NCBI GenBank assembly: GCA_001515955.1
Contig: LOES01000026.1
Coordinates: 1-42,420 of the forward strand
Origin: Clostridia bacterium BRH_c25
GTDB lineage: Bacteria > Bacillota_A > Clostridia > Lutisporales > Lutisporaceae
Length of the DNA: 42,420 nt
Reading direction: 5' to 3'
Shown in pieces: positions 7,474 to 15,041 of this stretch. How positions within the stretch are numbered: the first letter of the stretch is position 1; each line of letters starts with the position of its first letter. The notes beneath the pieces were generated by a model, which was given only the letters and a program-made list of their open reading frames with translations, made no database searches and had not been told where the DNA came from. The translations under genes and the position numbers were made by a program.

Positions 7474-7512
7474 ATGAAGTCCACACAACTGCTATTGATG
7501 TGTGGACTTCAT
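7474..7512. terminator. Hairpin between convergent operons
   Basis: A perfect 14-bp stem (7474-7487 and 7499-7512, 11-base loop) separates the permease operon from the minus-strand gerW operon. The flanks are only mildly T-rich, so it may be a bidirectional but imperfect terminator. Confidence 0.6.
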
Positions 7513-7526
7513 AGTTATGATGAAAA

Positions 7527-7940
7527 TCAGCTCTGCGGTTGATTTTGCTGCTGGTTCTGAGATTGGCCGCTTTGCCCCTTACCCATCATTTGAGGTATTT
7601 GATTTATCAATTGATTAATATTACTTGCAGTAGGGCTAACAGGTATAACTGTGACATTGGCCCCATCAACGACTGCTACAGCATCGGTACTGATTCTTGC
7701 ACCAAGGCCCAGTGCATCCATTCCGGCATTGCCGGTTCCCTGACCTGCAGCGGTAGTGCCCCCGGACATCTTGCCGGATGTATTGCCGCCGCCATATCCG
7801 ATTGTCACGGAAATTATAGGTATAAGCGTTTTGTCACCTTGTGTAACAGGTTTTCCTAGTGTGCCCTCGTTTTGTGTGAAGGTTTCAATATTTGAGAAAA
7901 GTGTATCGATATTCTGATTTAAAGATGTATTTACTTCCAT
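7527..7940 (-). CDS. gerW: GerW/YtfJ family spore protein
   Basis: This 137-aa protein is a clear member of the Spore_YtfJ (PF09579) family, whose Bacillus member is needed for spore germination. It has an amphipathic N-terminus (NIDTLFSNIETFTQNEGTLG), a core PVTQGDKTLIPIISVTIGYG, a long Gly/Thr/Ala-rich loop, and GLGARISTDAVAVVDGANVTVIPV. A Gln-rich tail follows. AAGGAGGT precedes the ATG. The next gene upstream encodes a DUF2953 protein, the same pairing as ytfI-ytfJ in Bacillus. Expression in the forespore is expected from the family, though no sporulation promoter was identified. It is good evidence that the host makes spores. Confidence 0.9.
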   Translation of the reverse strand: MEVNTSLNQNIDTLFSNIETFTQNEGTLGKPVTQGDKTLIPIISVTIGYGGGNTSGKMSGGTTAAGQGTGNAGMDALGLGARISTDAVAVVDGANVTVIPVSPTASNINQLINQIPQMMGKGQSGQSQNQQQNQPQS

Positions 7941-7989
7941 AAGTGTACCTCCTTAAATAAATTATAGTTCAGAAAAACTGAATTATTGA

Positions 7990-8466
7990 CTAAATAAGCT
8001 TTAGCAGTGATCTGCCTAAGTTCAACTTTGCAGTGGCATTCAGATTGATATAGTCATTAATTGCAAGGAAGTCGGGTTTTTGACGTAACGACTCCACGTT
8101 AAAGAACTCAGATACCATAGTAACTGTGCTGCAGGCCAAACCTGTAACAAAGGGGTCCCGGAATCCATATTGGGTATTTACATGAATATCAGTGGGGTTA
8201 AGATTTCCAAGAATATTTCTATTACCATATACATTTTGTTTTTGCTTTATCTGTTTTGTTAAAATTCTTTTATTCAACAGGTATATGGTCAGGACCAGTC
8301 CGTTTTCCCCTTTTGTCATTACTGACCTTAGTAAAGGATATAGCCAAAATAGTGTCAGATGCATATCTGAGTTGGTGGAATCAAAAAATAAACTAACTTT
8401 TGATTTTACTGTAAATAATAAAACACTCAGAAGCAGAACTATTATAAATATGATAAACAGTAAAGT
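7990..8466 (-). CDS. DUF2953 (YtfI-like) membrane-anchored protein
   Basis: This protein of 158 aa has one N-terminal membrane segment (LLFIIFIIVLLLSVLLF) and a soluble domain with LFWLYPLLRSV, then NTQYGFRDPFVTG and TAKLNLGRSLLKLI. The YGFxDPxxTG stretch and the position just upstream of gerW fit DUF2953, known as YtfI in Bacillus. The start at 8466 follows GGAGGT; an in-frame ATG at 8538 would extend the protein by 24 residues but lacks a good site. Function is unknown; a sporulation role is inferred from the neighbour. The assignment is moderately sure, because family similarity is weak outside the C-terminal half. Confidence 0.68.
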   Translation of the reverse strand, partial: TLLFIIFIIVLLLSVLLFTVKSKVSLFFDSTNSDMHLTLFWLYPLLRSVMTKGENGLVLTIYLLNKRILTKQIKQKQNVYGNRNILGNLNPTDIHVNTQYGFRDPFVTGLACSTVTMVSEFFNVESLRQKPDFLAINDYINLNATAKLNLGRSLLKLI

Positions 8467-8596
8467 CATGGATTTTACCTCCATGTTCGCGGATATTGGA
8501 ACCCTTAATATTTTAACCAATGAGTTTTTTTTTATCACGTCAGAATGTATTATGGATTACTTAATTATCCATCTGAATACGACGCTGCATATCGAA

Positions 8597-9286
8597 TTAT
8601 GAACTCATTTTTATACTTATATAAAGGCTCCCGTCTTTCTGCAGTTCAGCATAAAAAATCTCTTTAACAGAATTTACCCCAGCCAGTTTTATCTGTTGCT
8701 CCAACCATTCATCACTGAGATTTAACTCTTTTAGATTTTTTTGGACTGATTTTCCATCAACAATTATTTCTGTAGGTAAATACATTCGATTCTCAGGCTG
8801 AAGCTGCATATCCTTTTTTGTTACAGCTTCAAGGTCCGGCTTTTTTAATATGCTTAATTGGCCATTTGGTTCCAGTATTGCGTAATCAACATCTTTGATA
8901 GAAAAAACATTATTGGTTCGCAGCAGCATTGCAAGATCATCCATGTTTAGTCTTTGTGCAGCCAGTTCCTTTTGCATGATAACACCTTTTTTGATTACTA
9001 TTGAAGGCTCACCGTCAAGCAATACCCTGGCTTTGGAAGATTTTAAGCTAAAATACTCAAGAAGGAATGTTAAGAAAGCCCATATCATAAGGCCAGTCAC
9101 CCCATCGATAAGCTTTATATCTCTATGAACTACCATGTCACCAGCGATATTTCCCATAGCGATACCTGTTACATAAGTAAAGAATGTCAGATGTCCCAGT
9201 TGTTTCTTGCCAAGCAGGCGTGTCAAAACAAAGAGTACAGTAAATCCTATTATGGTTCTTACTGATGTTTCAAGTATAGTATGCAT
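8597..9286 (-). CDS. DUF421 (YetF/YcaP-like) membrane protein
   Basis: This 229-aa protein has three hydrophobic segments in residues 1-80 and a soluble C-terminal part. Family features include LLGKKQLGHLTFFTYVTGIA, ARVLLDGEPSIVIKKGVI, and AQRLNMDDLAMLLR with SIKDVDYAILEPNGQLSILK, as in YetF-type DUF421 proteins. GGAGG precedes the ATG. It is the first gene of a minus-strand cluster with the DUF2953 gene and gerW. Several Bacillus DUF421 paralogues are spore or membrane proteins, and one binds in the spore inner membrane complex. The exact role is unknown. Confidence 0.85.
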   Translation of the reverse strand: MHTILETSVRTIIGFTVLFVLTRLLGKKQLGHLTFFTYVTGIAMGNIAGDMVVHRDIKLIDGVTGLMIWAFLTFLLEYFSLKSSKARVLLDGEPSIVIKKGVIMQKELAAQRLNMDDLAMLLRTNNVFSIKDVDYAILEPNGQLSILKKPDLEAVTKKDMQLQPENRMYLPTEIIVDGKSVQKNLKELNLSDEWLEQQIKLAGVNSVKEIFYAELQKDGSLYISIKMSS

Positions 9287-9307
9287 ATTGCCTCCATATA
9301 TTCTTTC

Positions 9308-9700
9308 CTATAAGTGAATACTTTCCCTATTCATATTTGCACTATTTTCAATTTCATTAATAATATTTGCGATGCCTGATTCCATTATTCCAGGGTCGAC
9401 CTTTGTCACGCTTAATCTAAGGAATTTGTCATTTATATATTCTTTTAAATAGCAGCCATCGATATCGGATAATATTATATTCTTCTTTAATAATCCAGCG
9501 ACTACGTCCCTCTGCTTGATCATATTCAGTATTTCCAGACCGGCATAAAAGCCCCCTTTTACAGGTATATGCCAGTGGATTGATGGGGAAACCTGCTTTT
9601 CCGCAAACCATTTCAAGCTATCCATTTTTTGGGAATATAAATTTTTTATCAGAATAGTGCGTAATACCCCTACTTCTGCAAGTGGGGGATGAAAGCGCAT
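9308..9700 (-). pseudogene. C-terminal remnant of a MocR/GntR-type aminotransferase-like regulator
   Basis: About 110 residues resemble the end of the fold-I aminotransferase domain of MocR-type regulators: LYSQKMDSLKWFAEK, then HWHIPVKGGFYAGLEIL, GLLKKNIILS and DKFLRLSVTKVDPGIMESGI. The GGFY and LRLS positions match the usual Lys/Gly/Gly and Leu-Arg-Leu-Ser core of that domain. The DNA-binding domain, the PLP lysine and most of the enzyme domain are absent. The homology stops near 9660, just where a G/C-rich inverted repeat begins. The first residues (RFHPPLAEVGV) translate that repeat and are not protein-like. It is therefore a decayed fragment, unlikely to be functional. Confidence 0.6.
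9667..9688. repeat. Short G/C-rich inverted repeat at a gene junction
   Basis: CCCCTACTT and AAGTGGGGG are paired arms around the loop CTGC, with one T-G mismatch. It sits between two truncated genes. Hairpins of this shape occur at the ends of IS200/IS605-type elements, so it could be a remnant, but no transposase is present. Confidence 0.35.
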
Positions 9701-9726
9701 TCTAGCTGTATTTAAAAAAGCTTCAT

Positions 9727-10245
9727 CAGCTAGGATATACCGAGCTGTCCATGTCTGTAAATATTTCTATGATACAGCTGCTTCAGGATGATTTTACAGA
9801 CAAAGTAATGGAAATACTTGAGTGGCTTAAGCTAAGTCCCAAATACCTGGAGCTTGAGATTACAGAGTCGACACTGATGGAATCCTACGAGGTTATAGAA
9901 GAGAAGCTTAATATATTGAGGAGGAAAGGAATAGAAATCGCTTTGGACGATTTCGGCAAAGGCTATTCATCGCTATACTATTTAAGGCAGCTGCCAATAT
10001 CTACTCTGAAGATAGACAAGTCTTTCATAGAAACCATAGAATCCGGAGGAAAGCACAAAACCTTGGCGAATTTTATGGTGAGAATAGGAAGGACCATGGG
10101 CTTGAACGTTGTGGCGGAAGGCGTGGAAACTCAAGAGCAGTTGGATTATCTGATTAAGAACAAATGTCATAAGATTCAAGGCTATTTTTTCAGCAAACCC
10201 ATTTCAGGAGAAGCAGTTATTGAGTATTTAACGGCAAAAGGTTGA
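9727..10245 (+). pseudogene. Truncated EAL-domain (c-di-GMP phosphodiesterase) fragment
   Basis: Coding similarity starts near 9727 (QLGYTELSMSVNIS) and gives the last two thirds of an EAL domain. Visible motifs are VNIS, LELEITES, DDFGKGYSSL, IDKSFI, VVAEGVET, and a QGYFFSKP ending. The N-terminal part, including the EAL signature itself and any sensor or GGDEF domain, is missing, and a stop codon occurs in frame at 9703. Without the first metal-binding glutamate the fragment should not hydrolyse c-di-GMP. An ATG at 9751 could express a 164-aa piece, but it lacks a ribosome site. The neighbouring minus-strand fragment is cut at the same place, so one rearrangement probably produced both. Confidence 0.75.
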
Positions 10246-10295
10246 AGCATTTCAACTATTGGTATAATAGGGATACCTACATTCAGTGCATTTTA

Positions 10296-10324
10296 TTGAC
10301 AGTGGGGGGGAAAATTAATATAAT
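10296..10324 (+). promoter_or_regulatory. Consensus promoter of gpmI
   Basis: TTGACA (10296-10301), 17-base spacer containing a G-run, TATAAT (10319-10324). The leader to ATG 10394 is about 65 bases. Confidence 0.8.
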
Positions 10325-10393
10325 TACCATAGGTTAAATGAGCCGGGTAGTCGGAAAATGTCCCGGTGCACTGAAAAGGACGGAGTGAATTAA

Positions 10394-11995
10394 ATGAATA
10401 AAAGACCTGTTGTACTGGTTGTTATGGATGGTATAGGGATAAATGAAGCTGAATACGGCAATGCAGTGAAGGCTGCAAATACACCGACTCTCGATATGCT
10501 TATGGATCACAGCCCATATGCTCTGATAAAAGCCCACGGCATAGCTGTCGGACTGCCCTCCGATGAGGATATGGGAAACTCGGAAGTCGGGCATAATGCA
10601 TTAGGCTGCGGGCAGGTTTACAGTCAAGGTGCAAAGCTGGTTAATGAGTCCATAGGGAATGGGAAAATGTACAGCTCCGATACATGGCGCAAGGTTGCCG
10701 GCAATTGTGCGGAGAGTGGCTCCGTTTTACATTTTATAGGCCTTCTGTCGGATGGAAATGTACATTCCAATATCGCTCATCTCATATCAATGATTATAAG
10801 AGCAAAAGAGGATAAGGTTAAAAGAGTACGGGTGCATGTGCTGCTTGATGGAAGGGATGTATTGGCTACATCAGCACTGGAGTATGTAGATAAGCTTGAG
10901 AAGGTATTTAATGAACTGAATGACAGCAGCTTTGACGGAAGAATAGCCAGCGGCGGCGGCAGGATGAAGATCACCATGGACCGGTATGAAGCAAATTGGG
11001 ATATGGTGAGATTAGGCTGGGATACTCATGTATTGGGTAAAGGCAGAGAATTTGCTTCAGCAAGTGAGGCAATAGCCACTTATAGAGAAGAACTTCCCGG
11101 AGTCATAGACCAGGATCTGCCGCCTTTTGTAATAGTGGAAAAGGGCATACCTATAGGTACTGTTAGTGATGGGGACAGTGTCATTCTTTTTAATTTCAGA
11201 GGTGACAGGGCGATTGAAATCAGTATGGCCTTTGATTACGAGCACTTTGACAAGTTTGATAGAGGTGCACGCCCCAAGGTTGTGTTCTGCGGAATGCTTC
11301 AGTATGACGGAGACCTTAAGCTGCCGGAAAACTTCCTGGTCACACCTCCGGATATCAAGAATACATTATCCGAGCATCTGGTCAAACACGGTATAAAGCA
11401 GTATGCTGTTTCTGAAACACAGAAATATGGGCATGTTACATATTTCTGGAATGGCAACAGAAGTGAGAAGTTCGATGAAAAATCCGAGTTTTTTGAGGAA
11501 GTGCCTTCAGACAGGGTATCCTTTGATGAGCGTCCGTGGATGAAAGCCGCAGAAGTGACCGACAAGCTTATTGATGCTTTGAAGTCCGGTCAATATGACT
11601 TCTTGAGAGCAAACTACCCTAATGGAGACATGGTTGGTCATACCGGCAGCTTTAATGCCACCAGGATAGCAGTGGAAGCTCTTGATTTATGTCTTGCGAG
11701 AGTTGTGAAGGCAGTGGATGAGACAAAAGCCATACTTGTCATAACAGCGGATCATGGAAATGCAGATGAGATGCTTGAAAAATCCAAGGGAGGCACAGCC
11801 AAGGCAAAGACCAGTCATACACTTAACCCGGTGCCGTTTATTATATATGATAAAGCCCAAAGGCACGAAATCAGGCAGGGAAGCTTCGGACTTGCCAATG
11901 TTGCGGCTACTGTCACAGCGTTGCTTGGACTCGGCCATCCTGATTATTGGGAAGACAGCATGGTATATATAAATCGCACAAAGAAGATTACATAG
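10394..11995 (+). CDS. gpmI: 2,3-bisphosphoglycerate-independent phosphoglycerate mutase
   Basis: This 533-aa cytoplasmic enzyme interconverts 3- and 2-phosphoglycerate in glycolysis using two Mn ions. Metal and catalytic motifs are all present: VVMDGIGINE at the start, NSEVGHNALG with the phospho-serine at about residue 63, LLDGRD, RGDRAIE, TADHGNADEM and SHTLNPVPFI near the end. The phosphatase-like domain is interrupted by the phosphotransferase domain at about residues 75-310, as in the family. At 533 aa it is slightly longer than the usual 510. It stands alone under its own consensus promoter, so expression is probably constitutive. GGACGGAG lies upstream of the ATG. Confidence 0.95.
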   Translation: MNKRPVVLVVMDGIGINEAEYGNAVKAANTPTLDMLMDHSPYALIKAHGIAVGLPSDEDMGNSEVGHNALGCGQVYSQGAKLVNESIGNGKMYSSDTWRKVAGNCAESGSVLHFIGLLSDGNVHSNIAHLISMIIRAKEDKVKRVRVHVLLDGRDVLATSALEYVDKLEKVFNELNDSSFDGRIASGGGRMKITMDRYEANWDMVRLGWDTHVLGKGREFASASEAIATYREELPGVIDQDLPPFVIVEKGIPIGTVSDGDSVILFNFRGDRAIEISMAFDYEHFDKFDRGARPKVVFCGMLQYDGDLKLPENFLVTPPDIKNTLSEHLVKHGIKQYAVSETQKYGHVTYFWNGNRSEKFDEKSEFFEEVPSDRVSFDERPWMKAAEVTDKLIDALKSGQYDFLRANYPNGDMVGHTGSFNATRIAVEALDLCLARVVKAVDETKAILVITADHGNADEMLEKSKGGTAKAKTSHTLNPVPFIIYDKAQRHEIRQGSFGLANVAATVTALLGLGHPDYWEDSMVYINRTKKIT

Positions 11996-12228
11996 AATAG
12001 AAGCGATTTATAACATCAAGGAAAACGTTTCGCACTATTGAACTAGTGCTTATTAACATCACTGATTCCCAGACCATTCAAAATGTTAATAATGCACTTC
12101 ATTGATGTTGTGACCTGCTGCTATAACCGAATGCTATTACAGGGCACATTATGTAATGGATTTAGTGCGAAACATATAGCTATTAATTTTAACAAAATTG
12201 AGAAAAACCGGATAAATTTTTGCTATTG

Positions 12229-12237
12229 TGGTATAAT
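12229..12237 (+). promoter_or_regulatory. Extended -10 promoter inside the intergenic segment
   Basis: TGGTATAAT fits an extended -10 (TG at 12229-12230, TATAAT at 12232-12237) with no clear -35. Transcription would start near 12244 and meet the hairpin at 12283 after about 40 bases. Confidence 0.5.
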
Positions 12238-12282
12238 AATATTAGGTATAGAGTTATTCAGCCATTTAGCATGCAGATATAC

Positions 12283-12311
12283 ACCACCTCTGACGGGTGG
12301 TTTTGTCTTTT
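12283..12311 (+). terminator. Intrinsic terminator downstream of gpmI
   Basis: The stem ACCACC/GGTGGT (12283-12288 and 12296-12301) is followed by TTTTGTCTTTT. It may end gpmI transcription, or act as an attenuator for the next gene. A second stem, ACAAGCC/GGCTTGT (12337-12353), follows without a T-run. Confidence 0.65.
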
Positions 12312-12444
12312 GATTATCCTTCTATACAGCTTTATGACAAGCCTAGGGCTTGTAGGGTTAAAGGATTGAAGGAAGTGCTTGTTAACACTATGAAAGATAA
12401 GGAATTTGTTCTGTTAATAAGGCACTAGTACAGGGAAAAGGAGA

Positions 12445-12930
12445 ATGCCGGATTTGAAAAGAATTTATAGAATGAAAAAAACAGTATCAATGAAACAGTT
12501 TCTTACCGAGTTTGGAGGAGAATTCTCCAAGCATATGAAACAAAGATTGCTTGAGCTTGGAGCAAGGTGTGTTCTGACCAGAAAGGACGAAAGCTTCATA
12601 CTTGACATAAAACATGTTGAACACACAAAGTACAAATGCGGTCCTCAGGATAGTGCTGCTGTAAATCAAAAGGAGTACGCTTTTGGACAGTTTATTGTTC
12701 ACGAGGGAATATTATATTTTTCAAAATGCTGTCTGGAAAATGACGATATAATGCAAGCACCTGTTGTATACAGCATCTACGATTATTTAAACAGTGAAGA
12801 ATTAGAACTCGAGGGAGATATCAGAGGGAAAAAGGTAACTGACGAGAATATTGACTATATAATAGATAACATATTGACAGTGTGCCCTGAGGTATCAGCA
12901 GAGCATATGGCTATTGTGTCCAGGTATTAA
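12445..12930 (+). CDS. Unknown 161-aa protein upstream of the DbpA helicase
   Basis: I do not recognise this family. The protein is soluble, mixed in charge, and about 161 aa. It has a basic N-terminus (KRIYRMKKTVSMKQF), then an alpha/beta-like body with LLELGARCVLTRKDESFILD, KYKCGPQDS and a KCC near the middle; a C-terminal acidic stretch (NSEELELEGDIRG) follows. The cysteines are few and irregular. The start is uncertain: AAGGAG at 12437-12442 is too close to ATG 12445 but is well placed for TTG 12454. The helicase ATG follows the stop by 10 bases, so the two are almost certainly co-transcribed. A role in RNA or ribosome biology is a guess from that pairing alone. Confidence 0.6.
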   Translation: MPDLKRIYRMKKTVSMKQFLTEFGGEFSKHMKQRLLELGARCVLTRKDESFILDIKHVEHTKYKCGPQDSAAVNQKEYAFGQFIVHEGILYFSKCCLENDDIMQAPVVYSIYDYLNSEELELEGDIRGKKVTDENIDYIIDNILTVCPEVSAEHMAIVSRY

Positions 12931-12940
12931 GAGGAATATG

Positions 12941-14395
12941 ATGACCAAAAAGGATTTTGAATATTACGGCTTAAGCAAGGAGACCCTGAAGGCTTTGAAA
13001 AAGCTAGGATATGACAGCCCGACAGAGGTCCAGGAAAAGGTCATACCTATGGTATTCAAGGGTATGGATATAATAGTAAAGTCACAGACGGGAAGCGGCA
13101 AGACAGCTGCTTTTGCTATACCCATATGTGAGAGACTGGAGCTGGAGAAAAGAAATCCCCAGGTTCTTGTGCTCACTCCCACAAGGGAACTGGCTGTGCA
13201 GATAAAAGAGGATTTTTCTCACCTGGGCAGGTTCCGGAGGATAAGATGCACAGCTGTATATGGCAAGCAGCCGATGGAAATACAAAAGCGGGAGCTGAGA
13301 CAGCGGGTGCATGTGGTTGTGGGCACCCCGGGAAGAACCTTTGACCATATTGAGCGGCAGAATCTGAACCTTGAGGAAATAAGATACCTGGTTATCGATG
13401 AAGCGGACAAGATGCTGGATATGGGCTTCATAGACCAGGTGGAAGCAATAATAAAGCTTCTCCCTGATAATAGAACAACCATGTTGTTTTCTGCAACCAT
13501 GCCGGAGATGATTGAGGAAATTTGCAATAAATATATGAAGAGACCCCAAAAAGTAGAGGTGGTTTCTAAGGTTTCCACTACAGAAAAAATACAGCAATAT
13601 TGTTATGAAGTTGAGGAACCCGATAAGTTCTATCTCCTCAAGAAAATAATTTATACGGAAAAACCGGAAAGCTGCATCGTATTCTGCAATACAAGAGAAA
13701 AGGTAGAAAGCCTGCTCGGTAAAATGAAGTCAGAGAGATTCTTTTGCGAAGGCTTGCACGGCGGAATGGAGCAAGGCCAAAGATTAAGCGTTGTGCAGAG
13801 CTTCAAGAGGGGTGAATTTCATTTTCTGGTTGCAACTGACGTAGCGGCAAGAGGAATTCATATAGATGATGTTACCCACGTTGTCAATTATGAGGTACCT
13901 ATGGAAAATGAAAGCTACATCCATAGGATAGGCAGAACGGGACGTGTGGAAAACAGGGGGATAGCAATTACGCTGGCCTCTCCCAGGGAGCTGAGATTTC
14001 TGCAGGATATAGAAGAATATGTACAGTATAAGATACAAAGAAGAGAGCTGCCTTCGGAGGCCGAGGTTCAAAAGGGCAAGGGAGCTTTTGAGGATAAGAT
14101 AAAGTCCAAGCCGAAAGCCAAGAAAAACAAGGCGGAGGCACTGAATAGAGATATTACAAAAATACGCATTAATGCAGGCAAAACCAAGAGAATGAGACCG
14201 GGGGACATACTGGGAGCGATATCGAATATTAAGGGAGTTAATCCGGATGATATTGGAATAATAGATGTGCAGGATACCTGCTCCTATGTAGAAGTATTTG
14301 GCAGAGATGCCGACTATATAGTCAGGGAGCTTCAGGATACAAGCATAAAAGGAAAAGTGCATACAGTCAGGAAGGTAAGGTTCCGAAATACATAA
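12941..14395 (+). CDS. dbpA: DEAD-box RNA helicase of the DbpA/YxiN type
   Basis: This protein of about 485 aa is an ATP-dependent RNA helicase of ribosome assembly. All core motifs are visible: SQTGSGKT (motif I, about residues 48-55), PTRELA, GTPGR, DEAD, SAT, VATDVAARGI and HRIGRTGR. After a Lys-rich linker at about 380-405, the last 80 residues form the DbpA RNA-binding domain (TKIRINAGKTKRMRPGDILG, then TVRKVRFRN). That domain in DbpA and YxiN recognises hairpin 92 of 23S rRNA. ATG 12941 is favoured by AAGAGGA five bases upstream; ATG 12938 is the alternative. It is co-transcribed with the unknown 161-aa gene and followed by a strong terminator. Confidence 0.92.
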   Translation: MTKKDFEYYGLSKETLKALKKLGYDSPTEVQEKVIPMVFKGMDIIVKSQTGSGKTAAFAIPICERLELEKRNPQVLVLTPTRELAVQIKEDFSHLGRFRRIRCTAVYGKQPMEIQKRELRQRVHVVVGTPGRTFDHIERQNLNLEEIRYLVIDEADKMLDMGFIDQVEAIIKLLPDNRTTMLFSATMPEMIEEICNKYMKRPQKVEVVSKVSTTEKIQQYCYEVEEPDKFYLLKKIIYTEKPESCIVFCNTREKVESLLGKMKSERFFCEGLHGGMEQGQRLSVVQSFKRGEFHFLVATDVAARGIHIDDVTHVVNYEVPMENESYIHRIGRTGRVENRGIAITLASPRELRFLQDIEEYVQYKIQRRELPSEAEVQKGKGAFEDKIKSKPKAKKNKAEALNRDITKIRINAGKTKRMRPGDILGAISNIKGVNPDDIGIIDVQDTCSYVEVFGRDADYIVRELQDTSIKGKVHTVRKVRFRNT

Positions 14396-14412
14396 AAAGG
14401 CAACTCCGGGAG

Positions 14413-14455
14413 CGGCTGTATATACATTTCTGTATATACGGCCGAAATATTTTTT
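14413..14455 (+). terminator. Intrinsic terminator after dbpA
   Basis: A 13-bp stem (14413-14425 and 14432-14444, one G-U pair) with a 6-base loop is followed by AAATATTTTTT. Confidence 0.85.
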
Positions 14456-14464
14456 GAAAAACTA

Positions 14465-14493
14465 TTGACATATACTGAATTACGTAATATATT
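14465..14493 (+). promoter_or_regulatory. Promoter of the MarR-flavoprotein operon
   Basis: TTGACA (14465-14470), 17-base spacer, TATATT (14488-14493). The -10 box is buried in the large palindrome, so regulator binding should exclude RNA polymerase. Confidence 0.75.
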
Positions 14494-14525
14494 ACCTATA
14501 TAGGTAATATATTACGTAATTCAGT
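14474..14525. promoter_or_regulatory. 52-bp perfect palindrome, putative MarR operator
   Basis: The 52 bases from 14474 to 14525 are identical to their reverse complement, centred at 14499/14500. Each arm contains GTAATATATTAC, itself a 12-bp palindrome, at 14484-14495 and 14504-14515. These two copies lie 20 bp apart, close to two helical turns, so two dimers could bind the same face. ATTACGTAAT at the outer part of each arm is a further palindrome. The adjacent MarR gene is the natural candidate. Confidence 0.75.
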
Positions 14526-14550
14526 AAGGCATGTTTGGAGGTGTAAAAGT

Positions 14551-15018
14551 ATGGATGCAATTGATAAGCAAAAGTATATATTCGGCAGTATTTTTCTGCT
14601 GGCAAACAGGCTGCAGGTCGTAGGGGACCAGTATCTTGGGAGAGACGACATTACTACAAAACAGTGGTTTCTGAATGTAATGATATCACAGTTCGGTGAT
14701 AATCCCCCGACATTGAGCGAGGTAGCAGAGCTCATGGGCAACTCCCGCCAGAATGTGAAGCAGCTTGCACTGAAGCTTGTGGAAAAAGGCTTCCTGACTA
14801 TTGAGAAGGATGGGCATGATGCCAGGGCCTTAAGGCTTGTGCTGACAGATAAAAGCCGGAGGTTCTGGGGAAAAAGGCAGAAGCAGGATGACGAATATTT
14901 GGAGGATCTTTTTAGGAGTTTCAGCCTGGAGGAAATAGATGTGATGTGTAAGGGCTTCGGTAAACTGTTTGAGAAGATAAAGAAATTGGAGAAGTTATCA
15001 AATGGAAGGATGTATTAA
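14551..15018 (+). CDS. MarR family transcriptional regulator (flavoprotein operon)
   Basis: This 155-aa winged-helix protein has the MarR layout: an N-terminal dimerisation helix (IDKQKYIFGSIFLLANRLQ), a recognition region LSEVAELMGNSRQNVKQLALKL, the wing EKDGHDARALRLVLTDKS, and C-terminal helices. One of its few cysteines lies near the C-terminus (MCKGFGKL), which might sense redox state but is not a known sensor position. TTGGAGGTG precedes ATG 14551. It heads an operon of two flavodoxin-fold proteins and sits behind a 52-bp palindrome, so it probably represses itself and them. The inducer is unknown; an oxidant, quinone or aromatic compound would fit. Confidence 0.88.
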   Translation: MDAIDKQKYIFGSIFLLANRLQVVGDQYLGRDDITTKQWFLNVMISQFGDNPPTLSEVAELMGNSRQNVKQLALKLVEKGFLTIEKDGHDARALRLVLTDKSRRFWGKRQKQDDEYLEDLFRSFSLEEIDVMCKGFGKLFEKIKKLEKLSNGRMY

Positions 15019-15041
15019 ATGAATAGGTTAGGAGGATTATT

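Larger units (their letters stand above)
12042..12429. repeat. 388-bp noncoding segment bounded by inverted repeats
   Basis: The long gap after gpmI (11996-12444) holds no convincing gene. Its ends carry ACTAGTGCTTATTAACA (12042-12058) and TGTTAATAAGGCACTAGT (12412-12429), an inverted repeat with one extra base. Each end is itself half of a smaller inverted pair: 12045-12058 with 12084-12098, and 12374-12387 with 12412-12426, each with a loop of about 25 bases. A further 11-bp pair, GTTTCGCACTA (12027-12037) and TAGTGCGAAAC (12163-12173), straddles the left end. The arrangement resembles a MITE-like element, or an array of binding sites around the 161-aa gene. No target duplication is obvious. 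Confidence 0.5.

Noticed and set aside
12083..12313. Open frame of 76 codons in the gpmI downstream gap
   Set aside because: It runs through inverted repeats, a promoter and a terminator, has no ribosome site, and reads as low-complexity Cys/Asn-rich sequence.
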